Shown: positions 46,661 through 56,703, numbered from the stretch's first letter. The stretch: DNA of 64,000 bases from Vibrio tubiashii ATCC 19109 (GCF_000772105.1 NZ_CP009354.1:1364001-1428000); one strand, 5' to 3'. Notes: generated by a model not told the origin, from the sequence alone. Made by a program: numbers and translations.

Positions 46661-47659
46661 ATGACAACGAAAAAGCTTAAGCTAGCCGATATTGCTGAAT
46701 TGGCAGGTGTTTCAAAATCGACCGTAAGTTTTGTGCTCAATGGTCATGCTAAAAAACACCGCATAAATGAAGAAACAGTAAAGAAAGTAGAAGCTATCGC
46801 TGTGGCAAACAACTATTCGCCAAGCATTTATGCGCGGGCGTTGAAGTCTAAGCAGACCTATACTGCAGGGCTTGTCATTCCTGATTTGGCCAACATGGGT
46901 TTTGCTTCCATCGCAAAACGACTGGAGGTGCTTTGTCGTAGCGAAGGTTACCAACTGTTAATCGCATCATCAGACGATGATCCAGAAATGGAAAAGCAGG
47001 CGATTCAAAGCTTGGTCGACAGGCAGGTCGATGTGTTATTGATTGCGACGTCTCAAACTAGTGAGAACGACTTACAGCCACTGAAACAGACGACGCCTGT
47101 TATCCTTTTTGACCGAGTATTTGAAGACAGCGTCTTTACCAATATTAAAACGGACGCTGCTAGCGCGACTCAAGAGGTCGTTGCGAACTTAGTGAAATGC
47201 CTTGATGAGTGTTTTTATATCGGTGGGCAACTGGATCTCTCACCGAGTAGGGAGCGCTTTTCTGGTTACCAAGCAGGATTACAGCAGGCCGGAATCAAAT
47301 TTCGAGAAGAGTTTGTTTTTCACCAAGACTATCAGCCTAGCTCTGGTTACGAGATGATGGCCAAAGTGGTCGAGCAAAATGGCCGAGTACCAAAAGCTGT
47401 ATTTACCGCCTCATATTCGTTGCTTGAGGGCGTACTACGTTATTTGACTGAAAAGAATTTACTTATGTCTGATGTTCGTATCGCAACCTTTGATAACTAC
47501 GATATTTTAGATTGCCTGCCAATTAAAATAGATTCAGTAGAACAAGATTGTGACTTGATTGCACAAGCTTTATTTGAATCAGGAAAGGCTCTGTTAAATG
47601 AGCCCAATCGACAACCCGAACAGTTAGTGTTTCCGGCTAAGATCCATTATCGACGCTAA
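46661..47659 (+). CDS. LacI-family regulator resembling Cra/FruR
   Basis: 332 residues. The HTH (KLADIAELAGVSKSTVSFVLNG) is followed by a Cra-like body: YARALKSKQTYTAGLVIPDLANMGFASIAKRLE and ATFDNYDILDCLPIKIDSVEQ match the order of E. coli Cra by eye. It is divergent from scrK and probably controls it through the 18-bp palindrome, responding to a fructose phosphate. It may be a local paralogue rather than the global Cra. Its last bases overlap the convergent hypothetical gene by 4. Confidence 0.88.
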   Translation: MTTKKLKLADIAELAGVSKSTVSFVLNGHAKKHRINEETVKKVEAIAVANNYSPSIYARALKSKQTYTAGLVIPDLANMGFASIAKRLEVLCRSEGYQLLIASSDDDPEMEKQAIQSLVDRQVDVLLIATSQTSENDLQPLKQTTPVILFDRVFEDSVFTNIKTDAASATQEVVANLVKCLDECFYIGGQLDLSPSRERFSGYQAGLQQAGIKFREEFVFHQDYQPSSGYEMMAKVVEQNGRVPKAVFTASYSLLEGVLRYLTEKNLLMSDVRIATFDNYDILDCLPIKIDSVEQDCDLIAQALFESGKALLNEPNRQPEQLVFPAKIHYRR

Positions 47660-48111
47660 GTAAGGTCTTCTATGCAGATCTTTACCTTGCCAAAACGAGC
47701 TAAGGTTTCTCTTTCGTCACTCTGATACCAACAAGCTGGCATTGCGTTTTGCAGGCCAGCTTTTTTAAGCTCTTGGAGTTCTTGCTTCGAGACGGTCGCA
47801 TAGTGAAGCAAGCTATCAAGAATACGCCTTAGGGAGTTTGGTGTTAGCTCTCCATCCCGCCAGTAACGCTTGATTTCACCAATGACCACCGCCGGTGGGA
47901 CAACTGGCTCCAGTGCAGAGTCTTGAATATTTTGAACACTAGTTGATCGCGGAGCCTTAGCACGAGCGGTTTCCCAATCGGGCTTGTTTTTGCTCGTGAC
48001 GAAGCCTTCTCGATAACAGTAATAGCTAAACAGAAAGCGCTCTATTTGTGGCCAACGTTCTGCTTTCACTTCCAAGTAGATGTGTTCAAATTCAATGTCT
48101 AGATCGGTCAT
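47656..48111 (-). CDS. Hypothetical protein
   Basis: 151 residues, soluble, no signal peptide or membrane span. It is rich in charged and aromatic residues, with conserved-looking segments ERFLFSYYCYREGFVTSKNKPDW and ALEPVVPPAVVIGEIKRYW. I do not recognise the family. The ribosome site is weak, but the frame is clean, and it fits tightly between the LacI regulator (4-base overlap) and the MATE gene (48 bases). No function can be assigned. Confidence 0.65.
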   Translation of the reverse strand: MTDLDIEFEHIYLEVKAERWPQIERFLFSYYCYREGFVTSKNKPDWETARAKAPRSTSVQNIQDSALEPVVPPAVVIGEIKRYWRDGELTPNSLRRILDSLLHYATVSKQELQELKKAGLQNAMPACWYQSDERETLARFGKVKICIEDLT

Positions 48112-48159
48112 GACTTGATGTTTCGCTTAACAGTGCATGATGGTAGCGAGAGTCTACGC

Positions 48160-49500
48160 TTAGCCCATTGCTACAGCAAGAGAATCTGTATTGCGCTGCT
48201 TCTTGATTGCCATGAGCAGTTGGGCTAATAGCAATACACCGGTAACTCCTAAACCTATCCCTATACCGCCCCAGATGCCCGCAAGTTCGAAGTGCGGCAT
48301 TAACAGCCACGCCGCTGGAAGACCAAACACCCAATATCCAATCGCTGTCATGATGGTTGGGCCCATAACAATCTTCATTCCGCGTAGAAGGTTAATAGCC
48401 AGCAGTTGCCATGCGTCAACGATGAATGACAACGCAACAACCCAAAGTACCATCGCTAGCAAGTGCGTGAGTTCACCATCAAGGTTAAACATACCTGCGA
48501 TAAGCTCTGGCCAAAGCATAAAGCCCCCCGCGAGAATGATACTGAGCACTGTTGTAATACCAAAGCTACGAAGGGCGGTGCGCTTAATGCCATCGTAGTT
48601 TTCTGCGCCGAAGTCTTGGCCAACAAGAATGGCGGCAGCCTGAGAGAAACCAAAGTTAATGTTCCATGTAAAGCTCAAACATTGCAGAAGGATCTGATGT
48701 AAGGCTAAGGCTGCGATACTGATGGTGCCAGCCATGAGAGTGCCGCCGTAAATCAGGCCGTGTTCTAGTAATGCAGCTAAAGCGATCGGTAATCCCATTG
48801 CCAGTAACGGAGTCAGCAAGGATAGCGAGTACTCATCCTTGTTAAGCCAAGGAGCAAAAGAGGCATACTCTGGGCGTTTAAATACCCATACGGCGTATCC
48901 AATCATGACAATGAATGCAGCAAGTGCTGTGCCTGCGCCTAAGCCAGCGAGCCCTAAGTCCATAGTGAAGGCAAGAACGTAGCTGATTGGGACGTTTAAC
49001 GCGACGGTCAGTAATGACATCACCATAATCGAACGCACGTTGCCAAAAGCACTGGTTAAGCCGCGCAGTACGAGAAGGAGTAGGGAAGGCAGCATTGCCC
49101 ATTTCAATGTATCGACATATTGCATTGCAGGCGCAGCGAGTTCACTCGGCTGATTGGCGATCGCAAGTAACTGAGGAACAAACATGAAGCTGATGCTAAG
49201 CACTAGGCTTAGAATCACCGATAGCAGTACCGCCCCTTTAACGGCGAGTCTGATTTGTTGGTTGCCAAACTCTGGACGAGCAATTCTCTGGCCGTAGGCA
49301 ATGGCAATTAAGTTTGCGACGCAGCCCACTGTACTGCTCGCCACGATAAATACGAATGAGTAGATTGAAGCCCCTAAACCTCCCGCTGCAATAGCAGATA
49401 CACTTAATCGCGACATCATCCAAACATCAGTAAGTACTAATGCCATAGAGATCATTTGCGAGATAATAAGTGGTATAGCGAGAGAGAGAATTTTTTTCAT
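48160..49500 (-). CDS. MATE-family multidrug/cation antiporter
   Basis: 446 residues with about 12 hydrophobic segments in two similar halves, the MATE fold (NorM type); exports organic cations or drugs in exchange for Na+ or H+. Segments LSLAIPLIISQMISMALVLTDVWMMS at the N terminus and YGGTLMAGTISIAALALHQ are family-like. I start at the ATG at 49500, which has a GAGG site; the frame extends to 49563. It is divergent from a LysR gene that may control it. Confidence 0.93.
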   Translation of the reverse strand: MKKILSLAIPLIISQMISMALVLTDVWMMSRLSVSAIAAGGLGASIYSFVFIVASSTVGCVANLIAIAYGQRIARPEFGNQQIRLAVKGAVLLSVILSLVLSISFMFVPQLLAIANQPSELAAPAMQYVDTLKWAMLPSLLLLVLRGLTSAFGNVRSIMVMSLLTVALNVPISYVLAFTMDLGLAGLGAGTALAAFIVMIGYAVWVFKRPEYASFAPWLNKDEYSLSLLTPLLAMGLPIALAALLEHGLIYGGTLMAGTISIAALALHQILLQCLSFTWNINFGFSQAAAILVGQDFGAENYDGIKRTALRSFGITTVLSIILAGGFMLWPELIAGMFNLDGELTHLLAMVLWVVALSFIVDAWQLLAINLLRGMKIVMGPTIMTAIGYWVFGLPAAWLLMPHFELAGIWGGIGIGLGVTGVLLLAQLLMAIKKQRNTDSLAVAMG

Positions 49501-49604
49501 TGGGAGCCTCGTGATCATTATCACATAAAGGTAAGGGTTATCAGACTGGCGTTCAAATGACATTTATGCCACTCTGTCATGAGTTCAGATCATACGAGAG
49601 TTAT

Positions 49605-50558
49605 ATGAGCCCTTATTCCAGCCTTCCTTATTCGCACAATGGATTAAAAGTGTTTGAGGCAGTGGCGCGCCTGATGAGTTTTACCAAAGCTGCAGATGAG
49701 CTAAACGTTACGCAAAGTGCTGTTAGTAGACAGATAAAACAACTTGAAGATGAGTTGCACGCATCGCTGTTAAATCGCAAACATCGCAGTATCGAATTGA
49801 CCGCTCAAGGGAAAGACTTGTATGAAGTACTGAGGCAAAATTTCCATAACCTAGAGTCATTAATCGCGCAATGGAAGGCTCCGGCTAAAAAGCGCATCGT
49901 GATCAAAAGTGCATTGAGTTATGCCACGCGTGTTTTGATGCCCAATGTCGCTATGCTCAATGAGAGATACCCCGAGCATGAGATAGTTATCATCCCATCT
50001 ATCGAAGAAGATCCCGTGCTCGAATCAGAAGATTGCGATCTCTTGATCATCAACACTCGGCAAAAAGAAAGATACCTAGGTAAACAAGGTGTGACTTTCT
50101 TGCGTGCCGAGTACATGGCGCCAGTTTATGCCGAACTGTTGTCAGATAAGAGTATTCAGATTGAAGATGTGCTCAAGCTTCCTCATTTGCATGCCACGCT
50201 TGATCATCAGGACTGGAAACTATGGATTGCTAATGCGGATCTTAAAGGGAAAAAGCTCGGTCGAGACACGGTATTTTTTAGTTTAGATCTGGCGCTGAGT
50301 GCCTGTCTGTCTGGGCAGGGTGTCACCGTAACCGATTTGCTATTGGTATTACCTGAGCTCAAACGAAAGTTCCTTAAATGTCCTGAAGCCATTGCTTTAC
50401 AGCATAGTGATTGGCAATACTATTGCTATCAGAAAAACCATACTCCTATTGCCAATGAGATTTTGGATTGGTTGGTGTCCCAAACCGAATCGGAAGTGGC
50501 TGAACTTAAACAATTATGCACAAAGTTCAGTTGGAGTACTGTCAAAGTCGACCTCTAG
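49605..50558 (+). CDS. LysR-family regulator, GcvA-like
   Basis: 317 residues from the ATG at 49605 (GAGAG site); a longer frame begins at 49557. The HTH reads LMSFTKAADELNVTQSAVSRQIKQLE, typical of the GcvA/AmpR branch, and the effector domain follows. It is divergent from the MATE exporter with about 104 bases between starts, and LysR proteins commonly regulate the gene they face. Effector unknown. Confidence 0.92.
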   Translation: MSPYSSLPYSHNGLKVFEAVARLMSFTKAADELNVTQSAVSRQIKQLEDELHASLLNRKHRSIELTAQGKDLYEVLRQNFHNLESLIAQWKAPAKKRIVIKSALSYATRVLMPNVAMLNERYPEHEIVIIPSIEEDPVLESEDCDLLIINTRQKERYLGKQGVTFLRAEYMAPVYAELLSDKSIQIEDVLKLPHLHATLDHQDWKLWIANADLKGKKLGRDTVFFSLDLALSACLSGQGVTVTDLLLVLPELKRKFLKCPEAIALQHSDWQYYCYQKNHTPIANEILDWLVSQTESEVAELKQLCTKFSWSTVKVDL

Positions 50559-50768
50559 TAATTCTAAATGAAATTATGCAAAAACTGCATATTTTTCAAA
50601 TAATTATTCTTAATTAAAATTGTCATTAATGTGACGAGAAGAAGAAAATTCTCATCGAATGGTCAGTACACTCAGTCGAAAACATTCTCATTGAATGACA
50701 ATAAAAACCCTGCAAATACAACTGACGTGAACTTAGGTTCTATCTCGTTTCATATGCGGAGAATTAAG

Positions 50769-52241
50769 ATGAAAACATGGTCTGTATCCTTTTTAGCAAC
50801 TGCTGTAGCTGTCGCGTTAAGTGGTAATGCGATAGCTTGTACTGGTCTTATCGTCGGCAAAGGGGCGTCTAGCGATGGCAGTATAATGATTGCGCGTAAC
50901 GAAGACTTTGGTATCAATAACTGGAACAAATACCTAGAGTATCGACCAGCACAAGACAACCCAGAAGGAGATTGGACACTTGGCAATGGTTTAGTTGTTC
51001 CTATGCCGAAGCACTTTTATGCGTACTCAGCGATACCAGACTGGGATGCGAAAACCGTCGACAGTGATGGCAAGTTCTATGAAGAGCGCGGCATCAATGA
51101 GCATAACGTCGCCATCTCCGCGACAACGAGTGCAGAAATCAACGACAAAGTCGCTAAGGTTGATCCTCTAGTCGACAACGGTGTGATCGAAGCGATTATT
51201 CCTACCTTAATTCTTCCGCAAGCTGAAAACGCCAAACAGGCCGTAGAGCTACTGGGCCAATACATCGAAACCTATGGGGCGGGAGAGGGCAATAGCCTCT
51301 ACATTGCAGACATCAACGAAGCTTGGTTGTTTGAAATTGGTTCTGGTCACCATTGGATTGCGGTAAAAGTGCCGGATGACAGCTATGCGATGATTGCCAA
51401 TGGCTTACGCGTGCATGGCGTGAATCTCGCGAGCAAAGATGTTTTGCATTCGAAAGGCATGTTTGAGTTTGTGGAACAGCATAAGCTTCTCGATAAAGCA
51501 GACAAAAAGTCGTTCAACTTTGCCAAAGCTTTCGGTGTGATAGGGGATGAGTACAATATTGACCGCGAATGGTTGGGGCAGAAAATGTTGACTCCATCTA
51601 AGTACCAACAAAGTCGACTTGCACAGTATCCGCTGTTTATGAAGCCTGACGAGAAAATATCGGTGAAAGATGTCGCGGAAGTCTTGAGTGCAACTTATGA
51701 CGGAACGGCTCTAGAAGGCAAAGCGAAGCGACCAATTCGTGTAGAGCGTCAGCTAGAGTCGCACGTTATTCAATTACGTCCTAACATGCCAGATGAACTT
51801 CAAGGCGTGATTTGGCAAAGCTTTGGCGTGTTGCCAGAGTCGGTGTTAGTACCGCTGTACTCCACATTGCAACAATACCCTAAGGCTTTCCAAGTTGGTG
51901 ATGACACCTATAGTGATGATTCTGCTTATTGGCAGTTCCGCAGCTTAACGGCATTGGCTTCTGCTAATCCAGATAAATATTTGCCGATCTTAAAAGCGAC
52001 GTGGGATGAAGAAGAAACCCAACTCTACAAGCAAGTGAAGCATTTAGATAAAACGCTGACGGGCATGTATAAAGCCGACAAACAGGCAGCCTTAAATATG
52101 GCCGCAGATTACTCATATGGTCAGCTTAAACGCACGTTAAGTATGGCAACTGAGCTTAGATATAAGATGATGACAGACTTAACTAAGAGTACAGAGAAGA
52201 AGTACTCCGAAGAAGAGTTTAAGAAAATCATGAGCCTTTAA
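50769..52241 (+). CDS. Exported C69-family dipeptidase
   Basis: 490 residues. The signal peptide is clear (SFLATAVAVALSGNAIA) and cleavage would expose Cys24 (CTGLIVGKGASSDGS), the N-terminal nucleophile of the PepD-type Ntn-hydrolase family C69. RNEDFG and NEHNVAISATTS are family segments. I start at the ATG at 50769 with a GGAG site; an open frame extends to 50631 but lacks a ribosome site and would bury the signal peptide. Probably a periplasmic or secreted dipeptidase; monocistronic, with a terminator. Confidence 0.92.
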   Translation: MKTWSVSFLATAVAVALSGNAIACTGLIVGKGASSDGSIMIARNEDFGINNWNKYLEYRPAQDNPEGDWTLGNGLVVPMPKHFYAYSAIPDWDAKTVDSDGKFYEERGINEHNVAISATTSAEINDKVAKVDPLVDNGVIEAIIPTLILPQAENAKQAVELLGQYIETYGAGEGNSLYIADINEAWLFEIGSGHHWIAVKVPDDSYAMIANGLRVHGVNLASKDVLHSKGMFEFVEQHKLLDKADKKSFNFAKAFGVIGDEYNIDREWLGQKMLTPSKYQQSRLAQYPLFMKPDEKISVKDVAEVLSATYDGTALEGKAKRPIRVERQLESHVIQLRPNMPDELQGVIWQSFGVLPESVLVPLYSTLQQYPKAFQVGDDTYSDDSAYWQFRSLTALASANPDKYLPILKATWDEEETQLYKQVKHLDKTLTGMYKADKQAALNMAADYSYGQLKRTLSMATELRYKMMTDLTKSTEKKYSEEEFKKIMSL

Positions 52242-52255
52242 GCTCTAATAAAGAA

Positions 52256-52282
52256 AAAACGGAGCCCAATGCTCCGTTTTCT
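52256..52282. terminator. Terminator between the dipeptidase and pncB
   Basis: AAAACGGAGC and GCTCCGTTTT arms with a 5-base loop. A- and T-runs on both sides let it serve both convergent genes. Confidence 0.85.
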
Positions 52283-52294
52283 TGAGTTGGGCGT

Positions 52295-53536
52295 TTAGCT
52301 TGCTTTATCGTACTTGGACTCAAGGCCAAAGCTTTGTCTTAAATCGGCAAGGAAGATCGGGTCTTCACACATGGCTTTTTCCGGTTCATCGCTGATTTTC
52401 GCGACGGCGGCGCCATTGCACTCTGTCATTTTAACGACCATCGAAAGAGGTTGGTAACAGCTGGTTTCATCTGACCAATCGCCCATGTCATTCGCCAGAA
52501 ATGTACCAATACCGAAACTGATATTAGCGCGATCTGCAAAGTACTCGCTAATTTCCAACGCGCGTTCAAAGTTCAGCCCGTCGGTAAAGATCAGCACTTT
52601 TGACTTTGGATCGATACCCAGTGACTCATAATGAGCAATCATTTTGTCACCCCAGTCAAATGGGCTTCCAGAGTCGTGTCGTACGCCAGCATAGACACTT
52701 GCACGTTCATAGGTGAAGTCTTGCAAAAACGCGTCAATACCTATGGTGTCTGTCAGTGCAATGCCCAGCTTGCCATTAAATGCTTGATACCACTTGTCTA
52801 AGGCGACCTTTTGCGACTGAGCAGGCTCCACCAGTTGCTGGTGAGCCATAAACCATTCGTGTGCCACCGTTCCGATTGGCGTTAAATCAAATTGTTTGGC
52901 TAAATGGTAGTTACTTGTACCGCTCATCAGTTCAGGTGCATGCTGGTGAAGATAGCTGACTAAGTCACGCTGCACTTGGGCGCTAAATCGGCGTCGGCTT
53001 CCCATCTCCGAGAATTGGAAATTGGTGATGTTTCTGCGTTTCAATTCAGACTTAAGATAAGTAATTTTTTCTTCCAACACACTGGCAAACTGCGAATAAG
53101 GAATGCCACTCCATCGAGTTCTATTGCGCACTTCAGAGATAATACTCATAACGAGCGTCTCGTAGAGAATGGTTTCGTGCCAAAGCCCTGAAATCGAAAC
53201 ACGAAGTTGACCATCAAGTGTGGTTACGCTGACTTGTTGCAGAGGTCTGAACTCGAACTCACTCAAGTAAGCGAGAAAGTCTGAGTCAAGGTAAGGGGCT
53301 TTCGCCTCAAGGTAAGCGATTTCTTCTTGGCTGAATGTAACTTGTGCGAGTTTGCCAATCTCGTTTTTAACGTCGCTTTTTAAACCAGATAAATCTTCGT
53401 ATGAGCGAACAATAAGTTCATAGCGAACATGGGTATCTGGATAAAACTTTCGCGCAGCATGCATCATGTTGATCTTATAGACATCGAGATCAAGTGCGCT
53501 TTGGATGATGTTGTCGTTAAAAAGCTTGGCGGTCAT
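52295..53536 (-). CDS. pncB: Nicotinate phosphoribosyltransferase
   Basis: 413 residues; makes nicotinate mononucleotide from nicotinate, PRPP and ATP in NAD salvage. N-terminal segment SALDLDVYKINMMHAARKFYPD and the catalytic region GTVAHEWFMAHQ with RHDSGSPFDWGDK and KVLIFTDGLNF are PncB hallmarks. ATG with AGGATGG upstream. It is divergent from nrtR and, with pncA, completes the route nicotinamide to nicotinate to NaMN. Confidence 0.96.
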   Translation of the reverse strand: MTAKLFNDNIIQSALDLDVYKINMMHAARKFYPDTHVRYELIVRSYEDLSGLKSDVKNEIGKLAQVTFSQEEIAYLEAKAPYLDSDFLAYLSEFEFRPLQQVSVTTLDGQLRVSISGLWHETILYETLVMSIISEVRNRTRWSGIPYSQFASVLEEKITYLKSELKRRNITNFQFSEMGSRRRFSAQVQRDLVSYLHQHAPELMSGTSNYHLAKQFDLTPIGTVAHEWFMAHQQLVEPAQSQKVALDKWYQAFNGKLGIALTDTIGIDAFLQDFTYERASVYAGVRHDSGSPFDWGDKMIAHYESLGIDPKSKVLIFTDGLNFERALEISEYFADRANISFGIGTFLANDMGDWSDETSCYQPLSMVVKMTECNGAAVAKISDEPEKAMCEDPIFLADLRQSFGLESKYDKAS

Positions 53537-53620
53537 TCAGCCATCCTATGTTTCTTAGGGCTTTATTGTTGCACTGAACTTTAAATAAGCGCCCAAGGTT
53601 TGTCAAATTATGTTATTAAC

Positions 53621-53639
53621 TATAGTCGATTTGATTAAA
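53621..53639. promoter_or_regulatory. Possible NrtR operator
   Basis: TATAGTC-N5-GATTAAA is a degenerate dyad (5 of 7 pairs) in the pncB–nrtR gap, in the position expected for an NrtR site. The match is approximate and was chosen by eye. Confidence 0.35.
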
Positions 53640-53794
53640 ACCTGTCTATTCTACTTTTGTTGAATAGATATATGGTTATAAAAGTAAGGGGTGAAATGAG
53701 TATGGTAAGGTAAGTCACGTATTGTTACTTTCCTGTTGACCTTATACGTTGTGGTGGTAATGTATCTAACAATTAAGGAGTTAGGGGTCGTACG

Positions 53795-54508
53795 ATGATT
53801 GTCACCATTGACATGATATGCCTTAGGTTAGGTGATGAAGGGTTAGAGACCTTACTGATCAAAAGAAACAACCCAGACAGACCGGAACATGGCTTATGGT
53901 CAATACCTGGTGGGTTTGTCTTTGAGCAGGATTTATCTAATCAGGGAGGGCAGCAAGCTGACCAAGATTTTGATGCTGCTCGTAAGCGTATTTGTCGCCA
54001 AAAAATACATACTTACCCCAATTACATCAGCCAACCGATGGTTGAAGGTAACCCTAAGCGTGACCCAGAAGGTTGGAGTGTCACCATTGCTCATTATGCG
54101 TTGCTCAACCAAGCGAATGTAGAGCAAATCGAGAATTGTGGCTTGTGCCAAGAGCAACTGAGATGGTTTCCACTGAATAATATTCTGGATGATGAGATTG
54201 AACTGGCTTTCGACCATGCCGATTTGATTAAGCTTGCGTGGAAAAAGCTACGAGCGGCGGTTGAATACACCTCAGTCGCGCTGTTTGCTTTAGACCGAGA
54301 GTTTCTTGTTTCAGACATTATTGCCGCATACGCAAAATTTGGTGTAGAGGTGAATCGCATGACGGTTAAACGCCGTCTGATTGAGACTGGAGTCATTATC
54401 AGTGCGAATAAAATGGCTTCAACTAACCGCGGTAAAGGTGGTAAGCCAGCTCAAGTGTATAGCCTTGGTGAAAAGTGTGTAACCTATTTCCAAACCTGCC
54501 TGCGATGA
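53795..54508 (+). CDS. nrtR: Nudix-related NAD repressor
   Basis: 237 residues: an N-terminal Nudix-like domain (about 1–140, PGGFV region) fused to a C-terminal winged helix (VNRMTVKRRLIETGVI and GKPAQVYSLG). The catalytic Nudix box is not intact: the expected REL…EE signature is replaced by DFDAARKRICRQK, as in NrtR repressors that bind ADP-ribose instead of hydrolysing it. It lies between pncB and pncA and should regulate both. The ribosome site (AAGGAG) is rather far, about 15 bases. Confidence 0.92.
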   Translation: MIVTIDMICLRLGDEGLETLLIKRNNPDRPEHGLWSIPGGFVFEQDLSNQGGQQADQDFDAARKRICRQKIHTYPNYISQPMVEGNPKRDPEGWSVTIAHYALLNQANVEQIENCGLCQEQLRWFPLNNILDDEIELAFDHADLIKLAWKKLRAAVEYTSVALFALDREFLVSDIIAAYAKFGVEVNRMTVKRRLIETGVIISANKMASTNRGKGGKPAQVYSLGEKCVTYFQTCLR

Positions 54509-54526
54509 TGACGCAAGGAGAGAGTA

Positions 54527-55174
54527 ATGCAATTTCAGACGATTAAGATTGATAAAACCACAACGGCCTCGATTGATGTTGATCCGCAGAAAGGCTTTAG
54601 CGAGTTATGCCCTAAAGAGCTGCCTGTACAGGGTGCTTTAGAGATTGTTGAAGAACTCAAGTGCAATCACAGTAAAGCTTCAGTGCGTTTGGTTTCTCGC
54701 GACATGCATCCACCTGGCGCAGTATGGGAGGCTGAAACGCCTGAAAATATGCTTGAACCTGTTGGCCTTCCTGAGGTGGACATTAAGTGGAATCCACACT
54801 GCGTCGTTGGAACGGCGGGCGTGGAATTGTTACCCGGTTTACCTGAAATTCGAGACTATGATTTCCAAATCAACAAGGGTATTGACCCTGACGCCCACCC
54901 GTATGGGGCGTTTTATCATGATCAGGCTGATACCCTTTCTACAGGTGGGATCGAATTCTTACGTGCTAAGCAAATAGAAACCGTTATTGTTGGTGGGCTC
55001 GCTTTAGATTTTTGTGTGAAAAAGTCGGTTGAGCAGCTTGTAGAGGCGGGTTTTAAGGTAATACTCAATCTTGCCTCAACCAGAGCCGTGTTTCCTGACA
55101 ATGCGAACAACGTTGCCAATGCGTTGGCCGAGAAAGGCGTAATCTTAATAGAAGACGCTAAAGGATTGGAATAA
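54527..55174 (+). CDS. pncA: Nicotinamidase / isochorismatase-family amidase
   Basis: 215 residues; converts nicotinamide to nicotinate. The catalytic Cys lies in GGLALDFCVKKSVEQ, the Asp in SIDVDPQKGF and the Lys in INKGIDPDAHPYGAF. It begins 18 bases after nrtR with an AAGGAGAG site, so they are cotranscribed. The sequence is a divergent PncA (DVDPQKGF instead of DVQNDF), but the context strongly supports nicotinamide as substrate. Confidence 0.88.
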   Translation: MQFQTIKIDKTTTASIDVDPQKGFSELCPKELPVQGALEIVEELKCNHSKASVRLVSRDMHPPGAVWEAETPENMLEPVGLPEVDIKWNPHCVVGTAGVELLPGLPEIRDYDFQINKGIDPDAHPYGAFYHDQADTLSTGGIEFLRAKQIETVIVGGLALDFCVKKSVEQLVEAGFKVILNLASTRAVFPDNANNVANALAEKGVILIEDAKGLE

Positions 55175-55176
55175 AC

Positions 55177-55203
55177 AACGGAGCGAGTATCGCTCCGTTT
55201 TTG
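55177..55203 (+). terminator. Terminator of nrtR–pncA
   Basis: AACGGAGCGA and TCGCTCCGTT arms, 3-base loop and a T-run, immediately after the pncA stop. Confidence 0.88.
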
Positions 55204-55342
55204 ATCGCAAACATGCGATAAGTATCAACTGAGTATTTGTATGGCAGGTTTTGTGAGTTTTCGCCATTTGTTACGAGAAAAACTGAGTTAACCTCAGCTC
55301 ATGAAATTTACTCCACTATAAACATAAAGGTTGGTTGGGCTT

Positions 55343-55960
55343 ATGCAGAACACAGTAATTAAGAATGTTGTTTTCGATGTCGGTAATGTGATTGTACGTT
55401 GGGCGCCACTGGAGATTGTGAGGCTGACATTTGGCAATGTAGAACAACCCGAAGCGCTGGCCAAGAAAGTCTTTATGAGTGATATTTGGCTTGATCTCAA
55501 TCGAGGTTTTCTCACTGAAATTGAAGCCAAACATCGATACCAGCTTGAGTTAGATTTTACACCTCAAGATTGTGATCGTTTGTTCTATTACGTTAAGCAA
55601 TCTTTAATTGAGCTTTATGGGGCTGTTGATCTAATTAAGAAGGTTAAAGCCGCTGGCTATGGTGTCTATGCCTTGACGGACAACGTCGTTGAAATTGTCG
55701 ACTTTCTAAAAACAGAATACGACTTTTGGCCGTTATTTGACGCTGCTACTGTTTCCGCTGACTTAGGTTTGCTAAAACCCCAACCTGAGATCTACCACTC
55801 TTTACTCAATAACAATCAGCTCATCGCCGAGCAATGTGTTTTTCTAGACGATATGCCGCACAATGTTGAAGGTGCGAAGAATGTCGGGATGCACGCGATT
55901 CAATTCTTGTCGGCTGAGCAAGCTGAAGACGAGTTAAAAGCGCTAGATTTAAGGTTTTAA
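55343..55960 (+). CDS. HAD-superfamily hydrolase, YihX-like
   Basis: 205 residues; predicted phosphatase. Motif I VVFDVGNVIVRW (the first Asp is the nucleophile), motif II LTDN, and motif IV VFLDDMPHNVEGAKNVGMHAI are present. The N-terminal DVGNV and the late FLDD are characteristic of YihX/epoxide-hydrolase-like HADs that act on sugar phosphates. Start at the ATG at 55343; the ribosome site is poor. Substrate not known. Confidence 0.9.
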   Translation: MQNTVIKNVVFDVGNVIVRWAPLEIVRLTFGNVEQPEALAKKVFMSDIWLDLNRGFLTEIEAKHRYQLELDFTPQDCDRLFYYVKQSLIELYGAVDLIKKVKAAGYGVYALTDNVVEIVDFLKTEYDFWPLFDAATVSADLGLLKPQPEIYHSLLNNNQLIAEQCVFLDDMPHNVEGAKNVGMHAIQFLSAEQAEDELKALDLRF

Positions 55961-55983
55961 TAAGCTAGTAAGAGGGGCGTGGC

Positions 55984-56670
55984 ATGGAAAAGCTAGCTAA
56001 CAACATATGGATTTTTGATGGCAGTACGGTTTCGTTCTTCGGACTGCCTTTTTCAACTAGAATGACAGTCGTTAAGCTCGCTGGTGGCGAGCTTTGGGTT
56101 CACAGTCCTATCGAGCTGACCGAGCAAGTCCAGAGCCAATTAGTGAGTTTAGGTTCGGTAAAATTTCTAATCGCCCCAAATCATCTGCATCATCTCTTTC
56201 TCCCTGATTGGATTAGTGCGTTTCCTGAAGCTCAGGTATTTGGTACTGATGAAGTGATTAAAAAACGCCGAGATATCCATTTTAACGCCTCACTAAACAG
56301 TGATTGTGTTTGGGAGTGGCAATCAGATATCGAACAGGTACTTTTCACTGGTTCTCCGTTGATGGAAGAATGTGTTTTCTTTCATAAACAATCACACACA
56401 TTGATCGTTACGGATTTGGTCGAGAACTTTTCCGGTCGAGAGTTTAATTATTGGCAAAGAGTGGTCGCGAAGCGAGTAGGTATACTGGCTCCCAATGGCA
56501 AAATGCCAGCCGATTGGCGACTCAGCTTTATGTTTGGCAAAACAGAAGCTCGTAAACACCTTGAATGTTTGTTGAGTTGGAATCCAAGTGTTCTCGTGAT
56601 GTCTCACGGCGAAATAGTCAGAGAAAATGCACGAGAATTCTTAACTAAATCATTTAAGTGGTTAATATAG
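55984..56670 (+). CDS. DUF4336 protein, metallo-beta-lactamase-like
   Basis: 228 residues. It resembles a metallo-beta-lactamase fold with an altered metal site: LIAPNHLHHLFLPDW replaces the HxHxDH motif, and the C-terminal VMSHGEIV segment is a late histidine site. I recall this as the DUF4336 family. It follows the HAD gene by 23 bases with an AGAGGGG site, so the two are likely cotranscribed. Function unknown. Confidence 0.8.
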   Translation: MEKLANNIWIFDGSTVSFFGLPFSTRMTVVKLAGGELWVHSPIELTEQVQSQLVSLGSVKFLIAPNHLHHLFLPDWISAFPEAQVFGTDEVIKKRRDIHFNASLNSDCVWEWQSDIEQVLFTGSPLMEECVFFHKQSHTLIVTDLVENFSGREFNYWQRVVAKRVGILAPNGKMPADWRLSFMFGKTEARKHLECLLSWNPSVLVMSHGEIVRENAREFLTKSFKWLI

Positions 56671-56703
56671 TCACCAAGAATAAGACAATTCATTAGGTTG
56701 AAA